Shown here in pieces: positions 31,595-44,500 of a DNA stretch of 64,000 nucleotides. A model generated the notes under the pieces. The model made no database searches, was not told the origin of the DNA, and saw only the letters and a program-made list of their open reading frames with translations. The position numbers and the translations under genes were made by a program. Each line of letters begins with the position of its first letter. Position 1 is the stretch's first letter. Source of the stretch: Vesta saturnalis (taxonomy: Eukaryota; Arthropoda; Insecta; Coleoptera; Lampyridae); contig JARFJB010001819.1 of NCBI GenBank assembly GCA_036346205.1, forward strand, positions 1,489,501 to 1,553,500, in the 5' to 3' direction.

Positions 31595-34150
31595 ATGCTC
31601 TCTGAAGTGCAAGATAGTATTAGCGGTGGTGGTCCATCAACATTTAAAACCGCTGGACGTGACGATGTAAGTAGAATATTTATGATAAATGTAAAACTGT
31701 ATTATTTGGGGTACACGCTATCGTATTTTAAATATTTACGTAATTGTAAGTTAGTACTCGAGATATTGTTTTAGAGGCCATCAGCTGCTTCATCCGTCGA
31801 TGATGTTTGTGATACAAGTGAAGCCGTAGACATCGCTGTTACAAATAATACGTGTTTTGAAATTAAATCATTCAGTGCTGGTATTTAAAACTGATACTTA
31901 TATTTTTCACATCTTAATTTGTATTTTTAATTTCAGAGTACACGCGAAGGAATGACAAATACGGTATCAAAAACGTTACATGGTGGTGGTAGTGACGGTG
32001 GCATTAATTCAACACCCATTGAGAGTAATAAATACTTTAAAGCGGTATTTACGGGTAAAAAGTATATCAAAATGTTTAATACCAGAGCGAAAAGGGTTGT
32101 ATTTAAATTTAAGGAAGCTGATTCTAATCAATCACCCATTACATGGCTTAAGGTACGCAAAAATAAATTGTACATTTTCAATCTTAATAGTTGATTGCTT
32201 TTGTATTAACGTACATAAGATGTGTTGTAGAACTCGTTTGATGAATTGTTAGGAAAAGTAAGTGCAGAGTTTAATCCATCGGACCGGGTTAGTATGGTGC
32301 TCACTAACGAAAATTTATCCGATAAACCCTTAGGATTTTCATTCTCCGTGCTAACCAGCTGAACTCCTCTGTAATGATGGTGACACTTGAAAAAATCTTG
32401 CAGAGTAATGTAAGTTCCTTTAATAATGATATGTTGAATTTCAAAGAAGACCGAGTTGCTTTACCTGTAGGTTATGGTAGAGAACTCAAGACTGGCGTCA
32501 GTTTTGCAGTTTTGCGAGCGTAAAGGGATTGTAGATTACAGGTACTTTATGTTGAGGCAGGGCATAAGTGTTGGCCATAACTGTAACTGAGAACGATCAT
32601 CAATTGTTACTCCTGAAAAAAGGATACACTATTTTGGATCAAAGAACGCAGCAGTTATGTGCTGTTGCTAATGTAGATTTAAATAACGGTGGTATTATTG
32701 AACACATCCAACAATTTTAGAAGAACATTATAATGTGATTATTAGCTTAACTAGTGCTTTTCCCACAAGGTATGTTTGTGAATTCTGTAGGCTTAGAACC
32801 GATAACAACGAATGTCATAAGAATTGCCCTTACATCGGTCCCTGTTGTCATAATAGTCCCCTTGCCAATCTTTTGACTTTATCGTGTGCGTTGAGTGTAA
32901 TAGGCATTTCCACGGAAACCATTGCCTCCAGCATCATAAGCCTACCGGTCGTTGCAGCAAACTCTAACGTTGTCGAACTTGTTTGGTGAGTGAATGGAAG
33001 GCTAAGAATACTCATAAATGCGATATTGCATATTGCATTACCTTTAAATCCGAAAAACCCATCCGTCATTTTTGTTACATGTTCAAGAGCACGACGGAGG
33101 AGAAAAACTCGCAAAAGACTTTATTTTTGTCTTTTACAATTGCCGCCAAGATACCCCCATTAACAAAGCTAACACATTCATCCACACTCTCACGTTGCTC
33201 AGCATGTCTGCAACCATTGTATTAATATCTATAACGATATTGAGCAGAGTTGCAGACATTGTGAGCAACGTCAACATATATTTTCTACTTCACGTGTAAC
33301 TAAACTCCTCACCTACATCTCATCGCTTAGTAAAAAGCGAACATCCATTATAGTCTTAGCCCATAAATCCAAATCCTATGATTAGTCAATTTATCCTTAA
33401 CGAAATCCTAAAGGACCCCTCTGCTTGGAATCCCAAAATCATACTTGACAGAAATGAAATTCTGTCCCTCACGTGCACTTTTACGGACGAAATATTTTCC
33501 AGCGCTCGAGCAGACTTTCTAATGTGGTAAAGGGAACTCGCATTTATTTCAAAAACGAAATAGTGCGTTATTGTGTCAGTATCCTTAGAAAATCCTGTCG
33601 TGAGTTTTGGAAGAGATTCGCCGATGAAAACAAAGTCGATCCCTTTAGAGAATGCTGCACGGTCGCTGGTGCTGGTAGTCTGTTTTTCGCAAACATTTTA
33701 TTCGTGAGAGAACGTTGGGTACATATTGGGTGACAAGCAGTCGAGGATTGCTATTCAATGGCTTCTCCGGCTCGAGCATTCTGAAGGCAGACGTATTCAG
33801 CACGCTGGGAACACGCGTGAAGTGTGGTTAAGGGAAGATATCCTGGTTGATGGGTTTTCACACGACAGGACACTGTATACCAGTTTCACTGTTACTATTT
33901 TCAAGGTGTTACCTCGAACAAACTGGTAATAGTAAACGCGAGCAGGACACGGCGTTTTTGCGTCGTGAGAATACGGTGGGAATAAGCAAGCCCCTGGCCC
34001 TGAATTAGAAGTAAAGGAAGTAGTTTGTTTCGGGTTACGACATTAAAGTCCTTAGTCTTAAACAACATCAAACCTATGTATGTGCATGCAGACCGTAATA
34101 TTTTTAGAACCCTTGCCTACGATGTTGTATCAGCTAGAGAGCAAGATTTA
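31595..34150 (+). pseudogene. Second DNA polymerase B-like gene, multi-exon and decayed
   Basis: Candidate exons are 31,595-31,666, 31,775-31,880, 31,937-32,152 and 32,231 onward, separated by GT-AG introns; the third and fourth join in phase, the second and third do not. Readable pieces in order: NSFDELLGKVSAEFNPSDRV and MMVTLEKILQSN, a GYTILDQRTQQLCAVANVDL stretch, a Cys/His cluster (CVECNRHFHGNHC), a second one (CDIAYC, HFCYM), a degraded exo I site, the TPR1-like VDPFRECCTVAGAGSLFF (~33,630) and GRRIQHAGNTREVWL (~33,790). These match the N-terminal two thirds of a PolB lineage found in invertebrate genomes, distinct from the Polinton-type gene at 5-9 kb. Palm motifs A-C are not seen. Many stops; inactive. 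Confidence 0.6.
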
Positions 34151-34479
34151 TCAGGTACAGTACAGTAAACGTCGTAGAATTTAATTTTGGATTGAAATAA
34201 GGTAAACATTTAATTATATTAGCAAGAATACTGAAAAACTAGACTTTAATTTTGGAACTGTGTTAGAAATACTAAATATTAATAAGAAATACCGTAGAGG
34301 TTGAAATTATGTTCTGAGTGATATTTAGTATTTTTCAATCCCGACGTCGGAATTGAAAATTGAAACTTATAAGGAAATTGATGTGTTTGATCAAAAATGA
34401 AATTTGATAAGCTTAGATGTAGTTTTACTTTCTCATATACGTACGGATAAAGAGAAAACTATGTAATCGGTTTTAATTT

Positions 34480-34830
34480 TCAAACACGTTTTTTTTTACA
34501 TATCTCGAGGTTTTGTGACCTAACCAAACCAAAAACATATTTTTAGAAAAGACAATTACGTGTCTGATTGTGTGTCTGTGTTTAATGGTGCTCCATATCT
34601 TTGAATCTTTGAAGTTATCGATAAAAAAACTATTTTTAGAAAAAGAATTTAGTCTGCGTGGGGGGGAGGGGGGTGGAGTGCGTGCGTGTGGGTGTGCGCA
34701 CGCGCGGAATATTTTTTTAACCATTAGAGCTATCGATATGAAATTTGGTACAAAAATTCTTTGCCATAAAATCTAGGTCAAGTTCGTTAATGAGCAAAAT
34801 CCAACCAGTGATAGGGCATTTTTAGGGCTC
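34480..34830 (+). repeat. Interspersed repeat with G-rich low-complexity block
   Basis: Contains a GTGGGGGGGAGGGGGGTGGA tract and GTGTGTGTGCGC-type text, followed by GAGCTATCGATATGAAATTT, wording often seen at the ends of insect non-autonomous elements. The phrase TTGAAGTTATCGATAAAAAA occurs a little earlier, suggesting internal duplication. Confidence 0.4.
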
Positions 34831-34936
34831 AGAAAACTTCAAATCTTAAAAAGTTACATAATTAAAATAAACTAATACCTTTTATATAATTTCAAAATAA
34901 AAAAATATATAATAACCAGTGGCGCACCGTTATTAA

Positions 34937-35165
34937 CCGATTTTTTTGACAGTCGAGCATTGGGAGTTTTTAAGATCCCTAAGAATAAATCATTCGTTAA
35001 AATTAAAAAATTCAAAATGGCTGATCAAAAATGGGGGATTATCGTGTTTATTTAATTTATCAACTGATTTTTTTAAAGTCGGGTATTGGGGTTTTTAAGA
35101 TCGCCAAGTGTAAATCATTTGTCAAAATGGCGGATCAAAAATGGGGGATTATCGTATTTAAAATC
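34937..35165 (+). repeat. Two tandem ~115-bp units
   Basis: Both units contain ATTGGGAGTTTTTAAGATC (second copy with one change), AAATCATT and GATCAAAAATGGGGGATTAT. The first has a small extra AAAATTAAAAAATTC insertion. Confidence 0.75.
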
Positions 35166-35269
35166 CGATATGACTAAAATTCAGGTATTGTGGGCTAATG
35201 ATCAATTTTGCAACTTTTTATTATAAGACATAAATACATGTTATTCTAACATAAAAAAAAATTCCAAAG

Positions 35270-36220
35270 CCGCTCACTTCTGTAGAAATAACGATAATAC
35301 AGCTTCAGCATTTTCAATCACATTTATTTAATTTTTACATTTATTTCGCTTTACACTAAAAAACTTTATAAAGAAAATATTTGTAAAATTAAATTTTCTT
35401 TAAAAAATACATCTACACGTTTTCTTATAAAATTAATCGTTATTTAGATAATGAAAAAATACTTAAATTATACCTAAAGTTTTTGCGGGTAAATTACGCG
35501 TCTTATAAAAAAAAATGCATAGAACATAATTAATCTATATGCTTAAGGTCTATATCTAGGTATTATTATATCTTTGAAATATGCAAGTATTTTAGAGATA
35601 TTTGATAAAAACTAAAAACTGCTCATGGATTTTTCCCAAAATCAGCTCTAAGCCAAATGGAAACAGGCTAAATACAAAATTTTAACTACGAAGGTATTTT
35701 AGTTCTGGAGTTATCGTGGATACTAACATACATCCACACAGACATACACACACACAGAGACATCCAGACATGATGGCCGATCTTGGCGAAACTTGGCCAA
35801 AAGTTGTAAAATAAGCTAATAAGTCTACCTACATACCTATGTACGAAAATACCTACGTACTTCATAATTTAAGCTTGTTTTTATTTTGCTTGGAGCTGAT
35901 TAGATTTTGGAAGAAATCCAGAGGCGGAGATTAATTATGTACTATGCAATTTTTTGATACGACGCGTAATTTAGCGGCAAAAAAATTCCTAAGGTAGAGT
36001 TTAAGTGTTAGTTAAATTTCTTTCTCTCTCTAAATAAGGGTTGATTTTATAACAAAAGGGTAGATATATTTTTTAAAGAAAATTTAATGTTGCATAACTT
36101 CTCTTTATAAAGTTTCTTAATAAACCACAAGGTAAGTCTACAAATTAATTAAATATGAACGAAAATGGTTAAACTGTATTATTGGTTATCTTATAGAAGC
36201 GGGCCGCTTTAGGATTTAAC
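35270..36220. repeat. Inverted pair of family A repeats
   Basis: 35,270-35,830 is a reverse-strand copy of the repeat at 9,597-10,740. 35,860-36,220 is a forward copy of the second half of the same repeat (from TTAAGCTT through ACGCGTAATTTA to AAGTCTACAAATT). The two face each other and would fold into a long imperfect hairpin of several hundred bases. Confidence 0.7.
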
Positions 36221-36360
36221 AGAGAGTTAACATGTAGTTATGTCTATTAATTTGACAACAAGTTTTAAACGTCATTGTGACATAGATTATTGTTTTTGTT
36301 TTTACAATTTTGCCTGTTTTCGTTATGAACGTACAAAAGAGAGTTAGTTATCCTGAACAG

Positions 36361-36600
36361 GGGGACCGAGCTGGTAAGGTAGTGGTGACACGATCTGCTT
36401 AGCATTCGGGAGGTAATGGGTTCGATTCCCGTTACCGTCTACCTTGTATGAGGTTTTTGCAGGGGATTTCCTCATACACATGTAGCGGCATGGTCACTGC
36501 ATATATGCACACCATGTGCGGCTACTTAGGCGAATGCTGAGGTAGTATTTTCCCCCTCAGAACCCTAACTCCGTTCCTTCCGATCCTACCCTGACCACAC
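36361..36600 (+). repeat. tRNA-derived SINE
   Basis: An internal RNA polymerase III promoter is visible: a box A-like GAGCTGGTAAGGTAGTGG (36,368-36,385) and a consensus box B GGGTTCGATTCCC (~36,418-36,430) about 35 bases later, spacing as in a tRNA. The tRNA-unrelated body follows (GTACCTTGT..., CTCATACACATGTAGCGGCA). It is GC-richer than its surroundings. The acceptor stem does not close, so it is not a functional tRNA gene. Confidence 0.7.
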
Positions 36601-37700
36601 CCATCCTTAATCCCACCATGCATATATACGTAATGTATGTATGTATACTGGGAATCCATGATTGTGGCTGAAAGAGCTTGGAAAGCTCGATCAGCCCGCC
36701 CTCCCCCTTGGGGAGGGAGTGAAATGCGTAGCCCTTTTCCTTTTTTTCCCTGAACAGGGCAGTCCGAACCTCGGTATCGTGCGTAAGCCCCTCCTCGCGT
36801 AAGAGCTCTTGTGTTTTTATTACAAATCTCTTATGCTTCCGGCATCGTGATCTTCGACGCTTCGGAGTTAGATCTGTTACTGCTTGCATACAGATAGTAC
36901 GAAGAAGCGGTCATCAGTAGAGGAGCCACAGCCTAGCAGCTAGCAGGAGCAGCCGGAATACAGCAGGAACGAAGAACAAAATAAAGAAGCATCTAGGACA
37001 CCGGCGCCGCCAACTACAGTACCGACCTCGGGTAAAGCAATAGGTATCGGTTAATAAAAATATTGTTTTAATTAATTGTAGTTTATTGTTTATTTTAACA
37101 CTTGTTTTCTTCCTTTTTCTATTTGGGTCTCTGATTTCCAAGTCTTTATTTCTCGGGGTGTAAGACTGCACCTCGCCGGAAACCCGGCCTTTCTTTAAAA
37201 TAATTACTTTTCTTTTTACTTTTCAAAACCTGATTAACAACAACCGCGATGATTAAGCACGATCGCCACCCTGCTATCGTAACGACCCCCAACGCCTCCC
37301 GTCCACTTACACTTACACACACAGCACACACAACCCTCTAATACGCACGCACCCTCGCCTCATCACCACCATCCTCACGTACACGCTCCCATTCAAACGC
37401 TTCGTCCATTTCCACCTCATCCACATATTCCTACATCTCTACACGTTACACCGCACACAGAAACCCGCACACACACACACAAACCCGCCCAACCACCTGT
37501 ACCTACCGTGATTCTTACACGCGCTTTCCTCAATCCTAAACCCACCCTCTCTCAACCCTCGAGGTGATGCATCCGCAATATCCCGAAATCCATAACCACC
37601 CAGAAATTCTTTTACAACTCCATTAAATCCCTAATGTGGTTTATATCGAAGCAATAAACACTCGGCAATTCATCGGCCACTTGCGAGGTATTGTATATGA
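36601..37700. other. GC-richer non-coding stretch with CA repeats
   Basis: The first part (to ~37,030) may be the SINE's 3' body or another unnamed repeat. 37,300-37,520 is CA-rich simple sequence. No frame looks coding. Confidence 0.4.
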
Positions 37701-37708
37701 CAATCAGT

Positions 37709-38435
37709 TAATAGATATTTATGTATTAAGGGCATAATCAGAAGATTATGATTCGAGGGAACGTTAAACGCCCGACGCGAAGCGGAGGGCTTTTATATTC
37801 CTGAGAGCCATAATCTACAATTATGCCCGTGGTACATACAATGTTTTATTTTATTTTGCACCATGAAACTGGAACAAAATATTAAAAAGATTCAGTATTT
37901 TCGGTAAATTTTTTAATGCAAATGCAGTGAAATAAAGTCGACTGTAGGCTAATTTGTTGTTACTAAGATACTGTGATATTGCTATTATATACCATGTCAT
38001 GTGTTTGCTGTCAATCATGCTGCTTAGCATCAATGACATTTCCGTGCTATAAAGACCACATTACGCCCGCATTTGGAGGCGTATAAAGAACATTATGGTA
38101 GCAAAATAAAATAATAGATATTTATGTATTAAGGGCATAATCTACAATTATGCCCGTGGTACATACAATGTTTTATTTTATTTTGCACCATGAACTGGAA
38201 CAAAATATTAAAAAGATTCAGTATTTTCGGCAAGTTTTTAAATGCAAATGCAGTGAAATAAAGTCGACAGTAGGCTAATTTGTTGTTACTAAGATACTGT
38301 GATATTGCTATTATATATCATGTCATGTGTTTGCTGTCAATCATGCTGCTTAGCATCAATGACATTTCCGTGCTATAAAGACCACATTACGCCCGCATTT
38401 GGAGGCGTATAAAGAACATTATGGTGGCAAAATAA
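37709..38435 (+). repeat. Tandem duplication (403 bp + ~323 bp)
   Basis: Copy 1 begins TAATAGATATTTATG at 37,709, copy 2 at 38,112. They share long near-identical text (TGTTTTATTTTATTTTGCAC, CATTACGCCCGCATTTGGAG). The length difference is a 76-bp segment present only in copy 1. High identity implies a recent duplication. Confidence 0.92.
37740..37815. repeat. 76-bp segment in copy 1, bounded by CATAATC direct repeats
   Basis: Compared with copy 2 (GGGCATAATCTACAATTATG), copy 1 carries extra sequence between two CATAATC heptamers (37,733-37,739 and 37,809-37,815). It contains a G/C-rich hairpin GCCCGACGCGAAGCGGAGGGC-like core (shown over 37,771-37,791) with a GAA loop. Either a small mobile hairpin inserted here, or copy 2 lost it by recombination between the heptamers. 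Confidence 0.75.
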
Positions 38436-38439
38436 AATA

Positions 38440-38985
38440 AAATAAATTATTGCATTTTACATTTCAATTACTAAAAATGTACGTATATTGTCGTATTGGA
38501 ATTTATTCAATCAATTAATGCATGGAATTAAAAATAGCGGGCGTTCAAATAAATCTGATTTTTAATTGTACGGAAAAATTAGTAAGGATTGGTTTTTTTT
38601 TACTAGGTGTCAAATGGTTGGAAAGGATATTTTTTTGTAACGGAAATTTTGTTTCGTTACATCATTTCTTTTAATTAGCTTAGCATCTAGATGTTTATTG
38701 ACCTCTGTCTGACATGAAGTTTTAAACGTATGTTTGACAGATTATTTTTTCGTTTTTACAATGTTGTCTATTTTCGTAATGAACTTATTATAAAAGAGGT
38801 TGCATAATTATCCTTAAAAAATGTAAAAATTATTTCATTTCTTTTAATTTCCATTTTGTAAGTTGGAAGGAGTTGCTTAATTATAAGATGACAAAAATTC
38901 AAAAGTTTTTGTTTAAATGGAAATGTATGTATTCAAAACATTTATCCAATGGGAATTTAAATGGATGTAATGAAGTGGTATTTTA
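38440..38985. other. Upstream region of the zinc-finger gene
   Basis: AT-rich. Part of it (ATGAAGTTTTAAACGT to TTTTCGTAATGAAC) resembles the text just before the SINE at 36,250-36,340, so it is a diverged interspersed repeat. No clear promoter motif. Confidence 0.45.
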
Positions 38986-38991
38986 ACAACA

Positions 38992-40187
38992 ATGAATGAC
39001 GAAACCAAATCCATTTCGCAAGATTTTGTAAATTATTATTGTGATATTAATTTAAATACAGTTTGTAGATTATGCCTTGAAAAAAATCAACCACATAAAA
39101 AAATGTGTAATATTTTTGAACGTAAACAAGATCACTTAAATGATCTATCTGGTATGATAATGGCTTGCGCTTCTGTTCAGGTAAACAGTACAAGTAAATA
39201 AACTTATAATTTAATTACAAATGAATCATTAGTAGATTATGGATGGAGACGGTTTACCCAGCATGATTTGTAACAAATGCTTGGCCAAACTAAATGTAGC
39301 TTGGCAATTTAAGCTTCAATGTGAAAACTCGGATACTAAATTACGACAATTTTATTTTAATAATACTACACAACTGCCAATTACTCCAGAATTTGAAGGT
39401 TTTAGTTTTGATTTAAAAGCTGACCAACATATTTGTTTATTAAAACCTAATGAAGAAACACCAAATACCTATATTGCAACAGATATTATTAATTGTAATA
39501 ATGTAAGTGCCAAACGAGGTAATACAGAATAAAATATTTATTGTTTTATAGACTAATGACACATTATTAAGAAAAGAAAGTGACTGTAAAAAGACAAAAA
39601 TGAAGAAAATAAAGCGGCAAAAAATAGATAAGAAAGATTTAAAAATTCACCAATGTGATACATGTGGAAAAACATTTAATAGACGTGAATATTTAACTCA
39701 ACACATTCGAATTCATACAGGTGAAAAACCTTATCATTGTCATCTATGTGAGAAACGTTTTGTAAATTCCGGGCATTTGACAACTCACATGCGAACACAT
39801 ACAGGTGAACGTCCACATGCATGCACTTTATGTCCCAAGGCATTTTCCACACGTCAAGAGTTGCATAAACACACAATGGTTGGTATTTTCAACTGAAAGC
39901 ATGCTGTAACACCATTTTTTCAGGTACACAATGGGGAACGGCCATTTGTATGTAAAATGTGTGGTAAATGTTTTGGTAGTTCTAGTAATTTATATTCACA
40001 TTTAAAACATCACACTGGTGAAAAGAACTTTACTTGTGAACATTGCGGGAAGGCATTTTATACCAAACAAGAGTTAAAGCAACATCTGGTCGTTCACACA
40101 GGAGAAAAGGCATTTTTATGTGAATTTTGCAATAAACGATTTTCACAAATCGCTCATTTACGTCGTCATTCAAAATTACATAAGTGA
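38992..40187 (+). CDS. ZAD and C2H2 zinc-finger transcription factor, four exons
   Basis: A probable sequence-specific nuclear DNA-binding protein of the arthropod ZAD family. Exons are 38,992-39,180, 39,236-39,502, 39,552-39,878 and 39,924-40,187, separated by GT-AG introns of 55, 49 and 45 bp, all phase 0, giving 348 residues. The N-terminal ZAD zinc site uses CRLC (25-28) and CNKC (75-78) and is split by the first intron; ZADs mediate dimerisation. After an acidic/Asn-rich linker come six C2H2 fingers (from ~187 to the C-terminus) with canonical HTGEKP-type linkers. The third finger is split by the last intron exactly before its final His. No lesion is visible, so this is a live host gene. 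The target is unknown. Confidence 0.93.
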
Positions 40188-41334
40188 TTAAACATTATTC
40201 CATAATTAATGAAATTTGAAGAAGTATAGACATATCAGTATTATTTTAAATGTACACAATCGTAATGTGGGTGTCTTTAGTAATTTATGTATTATTGTTA
40301 TTTATTTATATTAAATATAATTCGAAATCAAATTGCATTATTAGATAAATACAATTACACAACTCAAGGAAGGACATCTTCAGTGGTTGGAGTGAGAGAC
40401 TATCAAATTTTTACTTTCTTGCTAAACAAGAAAGTATTGCGGTCGAAAAAAATAAGTTGTGTTATTTTGATGTTTTACGACTCCCTGAACCCGAAAAAAT
40501 AAATTTTAGAAAATTTTTCAAAATGTCTGTCTGTGTGTGTGTGTTTGTGGTCACTTGCCATCCAAAACTATATGGATGATTTTGATGAAATTTGAAATGA
40601 AGGTCTACGAGACAATTGTGTCGACAAAACAAGCTTTTAAACACAATAGGTATACAGGGGGTGACAATAAGGGTGTTATTTGGGGGCAAATTTTAACATA
40701 GAAGATTGAAATTCAGGTTATCAACAACTACCATGAAATGCAATTTTTTAAAACTTTCAAAATTGAATATGGCCACAATTACAGTTGCATATACATTTTT
40801 TTTATAAAAATTTATATTTCCGATACCGTTCAAGATGTAAAAGAATTGGAAGTATATATGCGTAGTTAAATAAAGGTTCTTTAGAGAGATCTCTTTACGT
40901 AATAAATTATGATATAAATTTTCCTATATTTAAGGGGCCAAACTTGAGGAATTATTCCAAATTGATTTGTTCAAAAATCTCTCCAAGCATGTTTTTTTTT
41001 ACATTTTTAGGCAACCAGCCACTCTTATGAATGCAACTAACTTGCTTCTTCTAAAGCTACTAGTATAGGAGATACGAATTTTCAAATATTTAATATTGAT
41101 ATTGTTATAACTTTCTAACTATTTTGGTTACAAACTTGGAATTTTGGAAATAAACTTTGTTCATTTGCGCTAATGAAATGATATTATCGTGATGAAAACA
41201 CTACATCCGTTTTTTCCGGAAATTGAAAACGTTCCTTGTATTGCTGGTATAACATACACATATTCTTACTTTATTTGAAAAGCAGCGAAATTTGCTTTAA
41301 AATGATATGAAACAGTCCATAGTTATCTTGAAAG
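40188..41334. other. Non-coding stretch with repeat-like text
   Basis: 40,480-40,690 has TGTCTGTCTGTGTGTGTGTG followed by ATGATTTTGATGAAATTTG, typical of ends of insect non-autonomous repeats. No gene recognised. Confidence 0.45.
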
Positions 41335-41580
41335 ATAAGCAAGGTATCTGTTTTTAACTTTCAACATACATATACATATGTAGGTATAGAAGGTAATGCA
41401 CTATCGCTAAATCGATTTATTAACTCATTTTACAAGTTTTGTCAAGATCGGCCATGATGTCTCGGAGAGGGGGGGTTTATTAGGGTCAGTTTTTGGTTTT
41501 CATTAAATATTTCTAAAACAGTTGAATATTTCAAAGATATAAAAATACCCCACATATTTTTTAGTATTTTGCAAGAAAGT
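41335..41580 (+). repeat. Family A repeat copy with internal deletion
   Basis: Matches the 9.6-10.7 kb repeat from CATACATATACATATG to AAGATCGGCCATGATGTCT, then jumps directly to CGGAGAGGGGG and CTAAAACAGTTG, losing the segment in which the fold-back element sits at 9,769. Confidence 0.7.
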
Positions 41581-44500
41581 CCTGTAATGCACTAGCATTC
41601 ACCAACTGTATTAGTTTGTTGAAATTCGTAAATTAATTGTCAACTCAACTAAGTGTAAAGGTATACTTAAAAACACGAAACCTTCCCCACAATGTATATA
41701 TTGAAAATCTTAGTGAAACATTACAAAAGCAGGTACCATTGCGATTCTATTCAGAACGCAATTGTTATCAAAGTTAAAAAATCCTAGTTATGTGTTGAAA
41801 TACATAAAGAGGAGAAATAAGAAAAACTCCTTTAACAGGTTGTTCCATTAAAGGACAGTTTCAATGTTAAAAAACACACTATTTAAAAAATGACCAAACT
41901 AGTTGAAAAACAGAAAAACCAACAATTGAGTCCTAGAAGAGGAACTCAAAGACTTTAATAAAAATTTTTTAAACAATTATTTTATAATATTTTTTTTTTA
42001 AATAAACCATAAACGCCTATTACAGTACAAACGATATTACTATAAATATAAGAAGTAGAATTGTAGAGTTGAACAAAATTTCTAAATGTGTTTTGACCTA
42101 CACATTAGAAAATGGGAATTTCCTTTTACTTTAGTTTCCATCAAAGGAAAATCTCCGAATACCATTCCATTCTCAATAAATTCCAAGTTTAAATAAACAA
42201 AGGCCTAGACGAGGCAATAGTAATTATATCAACATATAAGTATTAAATTTATGAAACGGTATCCATTCACAATCACACAGTTTCATAATTGTAAAATTAC
42301 ATTTTATGTTAAACCATTAATAAAGTAGTGGGTTGAGACAAACCACAAAAAACACGGTTAGCATCGAACAGCCATGTGGTGTTACTTCAAGTAACAATTG
42401 ACAGTATAAAAGGAACATTGTGAAAAAAAGGAATAATTAATTAGATAATTTAATACTGTAGTATCATTTAGAATTTATTAATACATTCAACACGACCGGT
42501 AAAATGGACGTGCTACTATGTATCTCTCCAAATTATTTTCTGTGAAATTCGTTCTTCTATCAGTTAAAATGTGTTTATGTTGTGAAAATTAACGTTCCAC
42601 ATCACAAGAAGTAATGGATCGGTATTCAAAACAGGATATTTCTTTAGGGGATAAGCTATCCATTATTCCCACACCCTCTCCCTCGAGGGCATTTTTGATG
42701 TTAATTTTTTTCCAACCTGGGTTTTTTTCAAGAACCATAACAACTTTTTGACGAATTTTTTCTCCCTTGACTCCAAACAAGTTCAATAGAGCTTGGTTCA
42801 CTAACTTCGGGCTGTCGGTTGTAGGTCCCCTAGGTATCATATCTTGAAAAGTGTAATTTGAACTTATTTTCAATAATGCAAATTCAAGAACAAAACAATC
42901 GCTAAGTGATTTATCTTGACTTTACTGACAATAATGTTACTATTACCCAAATTAATTGCTTGCCTGACTTTCCTGGCAATAATTAAAACATTAGAATTTA
43001 TTTACAAGTCTGATGTTTAATTACTCGCAAACCACAAATCTGATCAAACGAATTGGCCATCTAGTGGTAGGTACGTTGTGCCGTTTGACTGAGGTAGGCT
43101 GGATGAGGTAAGTGTTGCATCATGTAGGGCACGTAAACAATGAAACCACTCAAATTAAAATTAACGAGCTTTGCGCAATTGTGGTTCAGCCCGTTAATGT
43201 ACTATTGTGGGAAAGAACTACCAATAAAACACTATTCATCAATAAATAATTGTACAAGTACATTAATAAATCAAATAACACAAAAAATCAATGCAAGGGT
43301 TAAATATATAACAAAACACCATTAAATCAGGTTAAAGTGCGTACAAAATTATAACAATAAGAGAAAAATAAATAAAAAGCCGTTTAGTTTGGTTACACCT
43401 AAACACAAAGAAAAACCTTGTAGCCACACTCACATTTGTGTCATAAATAATCAATAAAAATCGTAATACCAAACATGTGGCCCTTTAAAACCAATCATGC
43501 CGGTCTTTAAGTAAATAAACCCATAAAACAATAAGGCAAATTACGGTACATATAAAATACAACAGAAAAATTGCGCAGGTGATAAGGTAAATGCAAGGAC
43601 AAAAGAAAATAGACAAGGAATTTACACGTACACAATTGTTTAGTGACTACTAAAGCACAAAATACATACGTAAAATTACAATAAACTACAGATAAATTAA
43701 CAAACTGACAAACAAACTCATTAAAACAAAGCCTTACAAGGGTAGGTTGTAAATAGATCGTAACATCGTGACCGATATATAAGGTTGAGTGCGTTAGAAA
43801 AATACAGCGCCCCTTTCTCAGGTTACACATTCATCTACACAAAAATAAAATTCTAGGTGTTTAATGTCATCTGGACTCGGGAGTATGTGTAACCAAGTGG
43901 TATCCAGTACCCGTTTCGCCCACGACCACCTCTACACAAATATAAACAACAATGGTAATTCACACAAATACAATATTGAAGGATCCCTGTACTGTCTTTT
44001 ATTTTAGCAGATTTCAGCCTAATGAGCCCGCCTGCGAATAAGATACCTTTGCAAGGCAATGCTCGATTTTTAATATGTTATATAGGCTTGTAGAGTTATT
44101 TACTGCCAGCTTTAATTTATATAAAAATACCTACTTACACTTGAATATATTCCCTTTACTTCACTTTATCACCAACACGACGAGTTAAGATACGCGGTTT
44201 AAAACTCGCCGCCGCGACGATTAATTACAGACCAAGTTTTGGAAAAATTTAAAGATAAACTGTTTACAATGAAGGTATTTAATTAACCTTATCGATCTGG
44301 CTCCACCAACACTGTACCTCTAACTGTCTTCCCCCGATTTCAAACTAACTATATTTACTCCCGCAAGTAACAAAAAATGATTACGTTGGAAGTTTCATAT
44401 TAATTATTGAACGACACCTTAATTTTAAAAATATGCATTCGTCCGTAACGAACGCTACACTTAGATCTCAAGTTTTAACTACCATACAAAGATGTTTGAT

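Noticed and set aside
36557..36889. 110-codon - strand frame overlapping the SINE
   Set aside because: Overlaps the SINE body and a low-complexity polypyrimidine stretch; no recognisable domain.
42589..42873. 94-codon - strand frame of protein-like composition
   Set aside because: I could not match it to any family and found no flanking exons or splice sites, so it is mentioned only as part of the non-coding stretch.
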